Assembly: GCA_964058805.1 (NCBI GenBank)
Contig: CAXKVV010001379.1
Span: forward strand, 1-28,583
Direction: 5' to 3'
DNA: 28,583 bases
DNA from: Schoenoplectus triqueter
Taxonomy: Eukaryota > Streptophyta > Magnoliopsida > Poales > Cyperaceae
The stretch's first letter is position 1; each line of letters opens with the position of its first letter. The translations under genes and the position numbers were made by a program. Below the pieces are notes generated by a model. The model had not been told where the DNA came from. It saw nothing but the letters and a program-made list of their open reading frames with translations, and searched no databases. This document shows, in pieces, positions 21,436 to 28,583 of this stretch.

Positions 21436-21443
21436 TATTTATA
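21436..21443 (-). promoter_or_regulatory. Distal TATA box of the carrier gene
   Basis: On the minus strand TATAAATA, a near-consensus TATA box, lies about 65 bp upstream of the proximal one. Transcripts starting about 30 bp downstream (near 21,405-21,410) would include the upstream ATG at 21,367. Confidence 0.5.
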
Positions 21444-21828
21444 GTAGAGAAGAGAAGGGGGCAAAGGAAAAACTTCAGTCTCAGTGGAAATAAATAATCA
21501 GAATTTAGCAACTTGTTGATTATTTTTGTAATATTTCACTAGAAAAAAAGAAGATTAGTTAAATTGTAGACAGTAATTATTTTTTTTCTAAATGCCAAAC
21601 GCAAAGGAAGGTGTCTTTTTGTTTTGTTTTGTTTCCTTTCTCTCTCCGCTTGACCCAAACGCGGAAGGGAATGGATTCATCATTCATGGTTCTACACTTC
21701 TTCTCTTGGGTTTCATCCGAGTAGGCGGATGCTTAATGCTTCGCTTTCTACGGTTTTGGAATGAATTCACTGTTTAGTGATCTCAGCCGTTGGCTTTTCA
21801 ATCGGACGATTGATACAGAGATAGGAAT

Positions 21829-22197
21829 TAGGGCTGTCAATTACATTCTTTTGTCCGTTTAACCCGATTTGTATTGTATCTGAGTATAAAATTTTTATTA
21901 AGATTTTAGATATGAGTAAGGATAAGAAATTTTTTCATTAACTTATCATATAAAAATATGAGTAAGAGCTATTCCTCATTCGTTATCTATTTCATTGTTA
22001 ATTATATTATAATTGTTTTCATTGCTACTTATATTATAATATCTTTCATTGCTATTTATATTATAATTTTTTATTTTAAAAGCCTAAAATGTAAATAATT
22101 TTTTTTTCATTAAATTAGCAGATATGAATATGAGTAATAAAAAAATTTCATTAATTTTATCGATAAAAATATCCTACCCCATCCATGAACAGCCCTA
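21829..22197. mobile_element. hAT-like non-autonomous element (369 bp), TAGGGCTG ends
   Basis: It starts TAGGGCTGTCA and ends GAACAGCCCTA. The flanking octamers ATAGGAAT (21,821-21,828) and ATACGAAT (22,198-22,205) agree at 7 of 8 bases, an 8-bp target duplication as hAT elements make. The interior is AT-rich, with ATATGAGTAAG-type words at about 21,910 and 21,957 and a related ATATGAGTAATA at about 22,129. There is no coding capacity. Its terminal 8 bp are shared with the element at 11,285-11,894. Confidence 0.75.
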
Positions 22198-22205
22198 ATA
22201 CGAAT

Positions 22206-22658
22206 ATTATGTTCAAATGGAGAATCTTGGTCGGGTGGGCTCCCTATCCCCTGATGGTGGCGTTTCAGTTTCGCTGTTCTTAATTTTAATAAATATCCTT
22301 CATACTTGAAGCTGATTTAGAAAGAGAGATTTTTTGACCACTACAAGTAAAAATATAAAGGCAACAATACAGTTTGAAGTGCGCTGATGGCTGCTCAACA
22401 AATCAGTTCCTTTACAAAATCTCTCAACTTCACTGCCCCTTTTCCATATTAGAACGGAATGATTTTACAACGCAAATCCCACAATTCTATTTGAGTAAAA
22501 AAAGCCAAAAAAAGGAAAATAATTGAAATTGAAAGCTAGTGATTTTTTTATTTGAATTCAAATAGGTATATTAAGGACCAGAGAGAAAAAACAAATTTGC
22601 AATTAGCAAGGACTGAGACAAGAGTCGACTGTCGAAAAAGTAAAATTAAATTGAGCAA
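22206..22658. other. Intergenic DNA with a possible CACTA end
   Basis: CACTACAAGTAAAAATATAAA at 22,339 resembles the terminus of CACTA elements, but no partner end is found. Nothing else is recognised. Confidence 0.3.
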
Positions 22659-22859
22659 TTATTGAATAATTTTATTGATAAAACATATGGTTTTTGATAC
22701 TCCGGCCTCTTTTAATCCTGCGATAACTTTATTAATCATCTTTCGGTTCCCCCTATTCGAAAATCTCGATTCCATCTCTGACAATTGAATGCATCCATCG
22801 TTATAGCAGATCAGATCCATCTTTGTGGGACGCTGCAAGGAAGAGAGTGTGCATTGCAA
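22659..22859 (-). other. Unassigned 66-codon open frame, possible gene fragment
   Basis: On the minus strand the frame includes MDLICYNDGCIQLSEMESRF and NKVIAGLKEAGVSKT, which has balanced, protein-like composition. A pyrimidine-rich TCTCTTCCTTGCAG, a plausible splice acceptor, sits just before CGTCCCACAAAGATGG, so the real start might be the internal ATG. No upstream exon or family was identified. It may be a truncated gene, a small gene or chance. Confidence 0.25.
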
Positions 22860-23454
22860 TCAGGGGAGACCGCTGACTGAGAAAGTGAGAAAACATCGAA
22901 AGACAAAGTGGCATAAGCTATATCGAAGATATGGGGGAGGAAAAACAATTATTTTATTTTTATCAAGCTCCCTTTTTAATTTTGTTTTTACCTCAATAAT
23001 TATTTTTTTTATACCTCAAGCACCCTTCATAGCATAACTACATAATTTTGAAATTTTGAAAGGATAAATCTGATATCCTGCCTATAATTTAAGAAATGGT
23101 CCGGATCAAACAACCAGGCCGTCATTAGAACTTGGGCTTATAAAGCCCACAGGCCTGGCTACAAGATTTTGATGTGGATGAGTTATTGAAAATTAACATG
23201 GTATTTATCTTATATAATTACAGATCAAAGGTTTAATCAGCGCCTAAAAAATAATTTCAAAGGCTCAAATTGCGTGTGAATGTACTCAGGAATATTGCCA
23301 TGATTATTCGAAATCCAATAGCTAGCCATTGTATGAAACCTTATTAATTAGGAATTTATGACACTTCAAATTAAGTACGTCCGGAACAAATTAATTTGTG
23401 CCAATAATGTGTCCCACATTGGTGATAAGAAAAAAAAACTTCACTTTTAGGAAC
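22860..23454. other. Upstream region of the BURP gene
   Basis: Noncoding. It contains a CCAAT (23,400) and an inverted-repeat-like GGGCTTATAAAGCCC (about 23,134-23,148). No transposon ends were recognised. Confidence 0.4.
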
Positions 23455-23461
23455 TATAAAA
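23455..23461 (+). promoter_or_regulatory. TATA box of the BURP gene
   Basis: TATAAAA lies about 128 bp before the ATG, giving a predicted start near 23,485-23,490 (AAAGTACACCC) and a leader of about 95 nt. Sequence-based prediction only. Confidence 0.6.
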
Positions 23462-23582
23462 GAATTCAAGGCTAACAGTTCCAAAGTACACCCAAGAAAA
23501 ATAACAATCAGATTAGTGCTACTAAAGGCCAGTAGATTTGTCATCATTTGTGCTTCTTCATCTCTTCATCGCGTTCATAGTC

Positions 23583-24757
23583 ATGGCGCGTTATTGCTTC
23601 CTTTTACTTTTGATGGTGGGTAAATTATATTTATTTTTTCTGCTTTCTGGTGAATTAAAAAAAAACTGCACTCTCATACCAAACAAAAAAGCCCTCAGAA
23701 TTACTCCAAAAGAATTGTTATCGAGGTGTTTATCGGCATATTTGAGCAAAGTCCAATTAATAAAATCAACTATAGTCTTTAACTATTATTTACTTTTTAT
23801 GTTTTGTATATTTTGCAGCTGTACTTATTCAAGGATGCCAGAGCAGATGTGATTAATGGTCTTTCACCATTAGAGTATTACTGGCACACCAAGCTACCCA
23901 AAACCTCCATGCCTGATATCATCCGCAACCTCATTCATCACGGTGGGTCCCTCTTTTTTCCCATTTAGTTAAATTAACTGAGGCCTTAAAAATTAGTACT
24001 TCATTCAATTGAACCTGATGAATATACATCTCACTTTTTCTGTGACCAAACAGGGGAGGAAGACACTTTTTATTCAAAGAAATATCCTTACTGGTGCTCC
24101 AAGAACGTGTCCACTGATGTTGTCCTAAGTTTCTATTTCCACCTAAAGGATATATATCCAGCAGCAAAGATTGAAGGAATTTCCTTTGGACGAAGCATAA
24201 CCGGTAATACATTTGTCCCTCGTACAGAATCGAACAAATTTTCATCTTCTTCAAAGAAATTTTCACAAGTCACAAATAATTTTTCCCTTGTCCCAAGCTT
24301 GCAAAGTCATGAATGTGAGACTTTAGCTTGCAAAGGAATTGAAACATTTTGTGCAACATCTCTTGAGACTATGATAGACAATGTAATCTCTGAACTTGGA
24401 ACCCAAGATATAGAAGTTATGACAACAGTGCTGATTGGAAATAGAGAAGGACAGAATGAAGAAAAATCATACAAAGTGACTTCTGGAGTGAAAAAATTAC
24501 CTCACAGGAAAATTGTGCTGTGCCATCCACAACCATCACAGCAAGCTGTGTTTTACTGTCACATGTCAACTGCATTTGAAAGATACATCATCCCTCTAGA
24601 AGGCACTGATGGGACAAAGATCAATCCTCTAGCTGTTTGTCACTATGATACAGAAAACTTTAACCCAATCTTTTTTGAAGTGCTCAAGGTAAAGCCTGGC
24701 ACAAAACCAATGTGCCATTTTCTTCCAGAAGATCACCTTATTTGGGCTACGCATTAG
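23583..24757 (+). CDS. BURP-domain protein (short USP/RD22-like type)
   Basis: Three exons join in frame: 23,583-23,615, 23,819-23,942 and 24,054-24,757 (286 aa). The first encodes a hydrophobic signal peptide start (MARYCFLLLLM). Next comes the N-terminal motif LSPLEYYWHTKLPKTSMPDII. The C-terminal BURP domain (from about residue 70) includes FCATSLETMIDNVISELG and the diagnostic cysteine-histidine pairs CH-x10-CH-x25-CH-x23-CH, ending MCHFLPEDHLIW. No repeat-rich middle region is present, so it resembles unknown-seed-protein/BNM2-like members more than the long PG1-beta type. BURP proteins are secreted to the wall or storage vacuoles and are often tissue- or stress-specific. Their biochemical role is incompletely known. 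The exon 1 donor (ATG|GTGGGT) was chosen because it keeps the frame; the nearby GTAAAT donor would not. A TATA box and an AATAAA frame the gene. Confidence 0.9.
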
Positions 24758-24841
24758 TTTGTTACTTTGTTTTAGCTTTTGCGTTTCTAGATGAGGGTGT
24801 CTTCTGTATTTGTTTAGTTTGCCTTTTTGGTATATGTAATG

Positions 24842-24847
24842 AATAAA
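24842..24847 (+). terminator. Polyadenylation signal of the BURP gene
   Basis: AATAAA lies 85 bp after the stop codon, preceded by TTTTTGGTATATGTAATG, a TG/T-rich far-upstream-type element. Likely cleavage is within the next 10-30 bases. Confidence 0.6.
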
Positions 24848-24857
24848 TTGTTAGATA

Positions 24858-24951
24858 TTTTTTTTTTGTCTCTCCTCAGGTAAATGCGTTCTAGTAGTAA
24901 GCAAATTTTTTTTGTTTCCTCCTCAGGCAAATGCGTCCTAGTAGTAAGCTT
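24858..24951 (+). repeat. Two-copy tandem duplication, unit about 46 bp
   Basis: T-run + TCTCCTCAGGTAAATGCGTT + CTAGTAGTAAGC is followed at once by T-run + TTTCCTCCTCAGGCAAATGCG + TCCTAGTAGTAAGC. It is noncoding and lies just past the BURP poly(A) signal. Confidence 0.85.
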
Positions 24952-25054
24952 AAATTTGCTGATTTAATGGAATTGGCCTATTCATATTTGGGATATCCTT
25001 TGACAACAGGATCATGTCTCAATATAAAATAGCTACGTACTAGGTATTTTTTTA

Positions 25055-26234
25055 GGGGAAATTGATTATATGCCACTTTAAAATTGTGAAATTAGAAAAT
25101 TGCCACTCCAAAATCAAGATTTAGTTTAATGCCACTATAAACTCAATAAAATTAGATTTTTGCCACTCTTTTACAATTGTTATACAATTTTAATTAAAAA
25201 ATATATATTTTGAAATATAATTTCATATTTTCCAAAATACCCACAATCACTGCCAATAGGAGGAGTTTCTTGGATAAGGGTAGGAGGTGCTGCTCCATGG
25301 AGCCGTAGACATTGTGCGGAGGAGGAGGTGCAAGAGGAGGAAGTGGTGGAGTGAGATTTGAGGGACCGCTTGTTCTTGGGGCGATGGATCTTCATTGCAT
25401 AGATATATGTTTTTATTTATTGATAGCCTAAGACTAAGAGAGAGAAGGGACTAGGAGTTGGTTAAGTGGTCTCCATAAGCAGCGAGGTGAGGAACCGAGT
25501 AGACGACAAATGGGAATGAGAACGTGAATGGAAATGAAAATGAGATCAGAGATCACGAGAAAGATTTCTGTGATTTTGTTTCTGAAAACAACGATTTATA
25601 TAGTTTTGTATCAAGGAGAGAGATTTTTGTTATTTCGGCCGGGTATAAATAAGAAAAACCAAACAACAACTTATTAGTAACAAGCAAAAGAATAGATGTT
25701 GGTAACATTCTACCAATATTAGAATGCTCTTCTTGTTGGTGGTCGATGTTCACATCTAAGATAAAAATCAACACTTCTAAAATGAAACTTACAAAATAAG
25801 TAAAAAAAAAGTATCCTCTCTCTCAACTTTGCTGAGCCCGTGCCTTGGTTTCTAGTTAGGAAAAGAGAGAGACGCATCCCTCCTTATAATATGTCATCTA
25901 GCAAAGTTGACAGGACAATTACTTGTACAAATTTACTCTGCTAGTCATCTCCCTCTGATCCTCTTATTAGCAATGATTTAGTTTAATGTCTGTATTGAGG
26001 CGCAGTGAGGAACAAGAGAAGAGGAAGAAGAAGAAAGGAGAGATTGAGTGATTGAGGGTATTTTGAGAAATATGAAATTATATGTCTAAATATATATATA
26101 TTTTAATTAAAATTATATCACAATTGTATAAGAGTGGCAAAAATCTAATTTAATTGAGTTTACAATGACATTAAACTAAATCTTAATTTTGGAGTGGCAA
26201 TTTTCTAATTTCCCAATATATAACTAATTTTCCC
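25055..26234. mobile_element. Mutator-like element with long TIRs, Pack-MULE candidate (1,180 bp)
   Basis: The left arm 25,055-25,251 and right arm 26,047-26,234 are long inverted copies beginning GGGGAAATTGATTATATGCC, with most bases matching. The right arm lacks about 16 bp near its end. TTTTTTTA flanks both sides (25,047-25,054 and 26,235-26,242), an 8-bp or decayed 9-bp target duplication. The left arm carries TGCCACT four times at 29-31 bp spacing (25,071, 25,101, 25,130, 25,161), a possible transposase-binding array. The 795-bp interior contains no transposase but includes gene-like, more GC-rich DNA at about 25,252-25,400 on the minus strand. Confidence 0.8.
25180..25395 (-). pseudogene. 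Possible captured gene fragment inside the Mutator-like element
   Basis: A 71-codon frame on the minus strand starts at an ATG at 25,393-25,395 (MKIHRPKNKRSLKSHS, then a Ser/Thr-rich run and LHGAAPPTLIQETPPIG). It continues into the inner part of the left TIR. Its first two thirds are more GC-rich and more codon-like than the surroundings, as if the 5' end of a cellular gene had been captured. No donor family is recognised. Confidence 0.35.
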
Positions 26235-26242
26235 TTTTTTTA

Positions 26243-27225
26243 TTAAGTGGCGCGGCCCTGCTAGGTACTGTTAATTTAAATATATTATATTGGAACCAAC
26301 ATGAAGCACATTCTGGTTAACAACAAATTATTACATTTGTTATAAGAAATCTATACCATAATATTAAGCAATAAAGGACTGAAGTTTTTCAGTTTTCATA
26401 ATCATAATCGTCTTTATGTATATATGTATAGATAAAGACTGAAATGTCTAAATCTCAAACTTCGAACTAAAAACTTAAGATAATTTTCATATCAAAGAGT
26501 AATTATCAATCCGAAACTTAAGATAGTCTTTATATCAAAATCTATTGAAAAACTTAATTTTATATTTCTTTTGGATTTTTTCGCTATTTTTTTACATGAG
26601 AAGAAAATAATTGTTATTGAATGATCCAAAATTCTTAGATCAAATAATTCTCTCTCAAAACATAAATCAACGGAGATCTTTGATTTTTCTAAACAACAGT
26701 AAAATAATTAAAAAATAATAACATTTATTATTCCATTAATTGTGTTGGCTTAGTTTTTCTTTATTTTGAGAAAATTTAAGATGAGAGTTTAGTTTTCAAG
26801 TTTTATTTTGTGCTTATAAATATTTGAATCTATAAATTTCTGAAAATCATTTTACTTAGCTATCGAACTAGTAGATTATTTGCTTGATATGACCGATATA
26901 CTATTTCAACTTACGATACATGAGCTGACTTTTGAGTCCGAAGCAAAAAAAAAAAAAAAAAAACTTTTTACTCCAAAGCACCTGTAAGTCAATAAATCAT
27001 GATAATGACACTATGCTTTTTCAATCCGAGCCTTTGTGTAGGCCTACCAGACAGTGAGCTGACTTTTTACAATTGAACTCTGCAGGAACTGTACATATTG
27101 CCAAATGCCAAAAGACACTAATCCCATACAATCTTCAAGCTCCTATCCTTAATTAACCCCTGGATTGTTTGGTCCCATTCACGAGGACTATGAAAAAGCT
27201 TGTCAGCGACTTTGGCAAAGCTTGA
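26243..27225. other. Intergenic DNA, no gene supported
   Basis: AT-rich. It contains a relic related to the foldback MITE (26,500-26,660), an A-run of about 20 bases at about 26,945, and a short repeated word, GAGCTGACTTTT (about 26,923 and 27,057). No coding frame looks real. Confidence 0.45.
26500..26660 (+). repeat. Diverged half-copy of the foldback MITE family
   Basis: ATATCAAAATCTATTGAAAAACTTAATTTTATATTTCTTTTGGATTTTTTCGCTATTTTTT is colinear with about 16,771-16,830. The following ATGATCCAAAATTCTTAGATCAAATAATTCT parallels the spacer ATGAACCAGAATTCTCAGATCAAGTCATTTT. The opposite arm is absent or unrecognisable. Confidence 0.5.
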
Positions 27226-27363
27226 GGCACTGTTCGGCAAAGTTATTGTGTGCGTGGGAAAAAAAAATTGAGTCTGAATGAATTTTTTTTTCCCGAGTGC
27301 ACAGTAAAAATCAGTTCAATTTCGTAGGATTTTCTCACGCGTGGGATCGAAACGAACAGGGCA
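27226..27363. mobile_element. 138-bp Tourist/PIF-like MITE
   Basis: GGCACTGTTCGGCAAAG at the left is answered by CGAAACGAACAGGGCA at the right, and inner blocks TGCGTGGGAAAA / TTTTCTCACGCGTGGGA also pair. TGA flanks both ends (27,223-27,225 and 27,364-27,366), consistent with a 3-bp TNA target duplication. The TIR style (xCTGTTCG) is common among Tourist-like MITEs. Confidence 0.65.
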
Positions 27364-27824
27364 TGAGTGTCCAAACATGCAGTTAGAATTTCCATTTTTT
27401 TTGTCAAATAATGGCTTCGACATTAGTCTTATAGAAATCTCAAATATCGATATGTATGCATTAAAAAAGTATCAAATTATTTCAGAAAATTAGTGTATCA
27501 CACAATGCAACATAGGTATGTAGTAAATATATATGACATCACAAGCCTTCAAAATATAACATAAATAAATATAATAACTTTCACAAGTCAAATACTCAGA
27601 CATTATTACACACTAAAAGGGCAATATAACAGTACCAGCACACCCTCTCAGATAGAAAGATCAACAACAACAACAAAAAATGCAAGGATTATAGTATACA
27701 TGTACCACATTCTACAATCATGCTACAGACATTAAACATTAATTTATCATTAAAGAAGGCTCTGCTGGCATCGTGCCCCCAACTACTATGGATAAAAGAG
27801 ACCCCAAAAAGGAATCACCATCAA

Positions 27825-28583
27825 TCAGTCAGAGCTAGGGGCTGCTGTATCAGGTCGACTCCAACTCATAGTGATTCCAAGCCACAACACCCAAGTGGCA
27901 AGACCAAGAAGGGCTAAAAAACATACCATAAATATGACGCTGCTAGTCTTTCTGAACCGTGCATTTTTGGGCCAACCAAGTTTGCCTACCCAATTGGGCG
28001 ACTTTGTTTTGAATCCTCCTTTCCTCCATAAGAACATAATTACCCGAACCGAACCCCACAAGGATGCAATCACATAGACAACAGTCCATGCGATGAGCAA
28101 ACTATATTCCCAATTAGTTCTATTCCACAACTGTTCTAGAAATTCCTGCACCGACTTCGAGTCATAGTTCTCGTCGGTCACTTGAAATTCAGAATTAGGG
28201 TAATATTTATAAATTTCTAAATCAGAAGCGAATGCAAGTGCTGTACAGAAGACCGCAAGCCACAAAACAGCGACCAAGAATTTCATCATAATCTTCGTTC
28301 TAGGTATCCCGCATAACAAAAAGAGAATAACACTTATGGATGAAAATAGTGCCACAGAGTCGAGCACAAAAAACGATTTTAGCTGCCAAAGAAGAACTGG
28401 CCGTCCAGAAGGAAATGTCCTCAGCCAACCTCCATAAAACTTTGAGTTAGTGGCATCATTTTTGTCGAATGGGAGCTGAATAAAACCTCCTGGAGGATTT
28501 GAAATTGTTGGGAAGGTCATAGTTGCTATCAATGTTGCCACAACCAATATTGTTTTAACATCACTCTGCTTCTCTACCTTCTT
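27825..28583 (-). CDS. Ankyrin/PGG-domain membrane protein, 3' end (5' end outside window)
   Basis: The open frame enters from the window edge and runs 252 codons to a stop at 27,825-27,827. It begins KKVEKQSDVKTILVVATLIAT and NPPGGF, the hallmark of the PGG domain found after ankyrin repeats in plant ACD6/ITN1-type proteins. At least five hydrophobic segments are visible: VVATLIATMTFPTI, VLDSVALFSSISVILFLL, FLVAVLWLAVFCTALAFA, YSLLIAWTVVYVIASLW and VIFMVCFLALLGLATWVLWL. The last two lie in a C-terminal extension. Such proteins act at plasma or internal membranes in defence and salt/ROS signalling. The specific role here is not deducible. The ankyrin repeats should lie beyond 28,583. The TTG at 28,545-28,547 is not a start, because the frame is open upstream. 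The 3' UTR extends toward about 27,540. Confidence 0.85.
   Translation of the reverse strand, partial: KKVEKQSDVKTILVVATLIATMTFPTISNPPGGFIQLPFDKNDATNSKFYGGWLRTFPSGRPVLLWQLKSFFVLDSVALFSSISVILFLLCGIPRTKIMMKFLVAVLWLAVFCTALAFASDLEIYKYYPNSEFQVTDENYDSKSVQEFLEQLWNRTNWEYSLLIAWTVVYVIASLWGSVRVIMFLWRKGGFKTKSPNWVGKLGWPKNARFRKTSSVIFMVCFLALLGLATWVLWLGITMSWSRPDTAAPSSD

Noticed and set aside
23538..23852. 104-codon frame starting at TTG
   Set aside because: It starts at a non-ATG codon and reads through the first BURP intron. The spliced model gives the conserved protein.
23931..24266. 111-codon minus-strand frame
   Set aside because: Antisense to the second intron and third exon of the BURP gene.
28545..28547. 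TTG as start of the PGG protein
   Set aside because: The frame stays open upstream to the window edge with family-like sequence (VKTILVVATLIAT), so this is an internal codon.

Overview
This looks like nuclear DNA of a flowering plant. It is AT-rich (roughly two thirds A+T by eye), the genes have short exons with GT-AG introns, the proteins belong to plant families (CURT1 thylakoid proteins, BURP proteins, PGG ankyrin membrane proteins), and the intergenic space is full of class II transposon remnants. The species cannot be named from the sequence, and nothing suggests a bacterial, organellar or viral origin.

Layout: (i) 1-1.33 kb holds a decayed plant LINE with a 253-bp Tourist/PIF-like MITE inside it, followed by repeat-derived intergenic DNA. 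(ii) 3.30-5.49 kb (+) is a five-exon gene for a CURT1/CAAD-domain thylakoid curvature protein (176 aa). (iii) 6.97-9.30 kb (-) is a six-exon gene for a 260-aa plant protein whose function I do not recognise. The two genes converge. (iv) 9.7-19.8 kb is a gene-poor transposon field. It holds a MITE, a 331-bp Mutator-type MITE with a perfect 9-bp target duplication, a hAT-like element, a foldback MITE, an ACGT-rich repeat, and a CACTA element (15,670-17,506) that contains a hAT-like insertion with a long-hairpin MITE inside that. (v) 20.22-21.18 kb (-) is an intronless gene for a mitochondrial dicarboxylate carrier with two candidate TATA boxes on either side of an upstream ORF start. (vi) 21.83-22.20 kb is a short hAT-like element. 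(vii) 23.58-24.76 kb (+) is a three-exon BURP-domain gene. (viii) 25.06-26.23 kb is a Mutator-like element with terminal inverted repeats of about 190 bp, whose interior may be captured gene sequence (Pack-MULE candidate). (ix) 27.83-28.58 kb (-) is the 3' end of an ankyrin/PGG membrane protein gene that runs off the window.

The five genes are unrelated single genes serving chloroplast, mitochondrion, cell wall/seed, membrane signalling and an unknown role. There is no operon or gene cluster. The most distinctive material is the transposon architecture, where several element boundaries can be fixed from target-site duplications, and the promoter/uORF arrangement of the carrier gene. I found no CRISPR array, rRNA gene or convincing tRNA gene.
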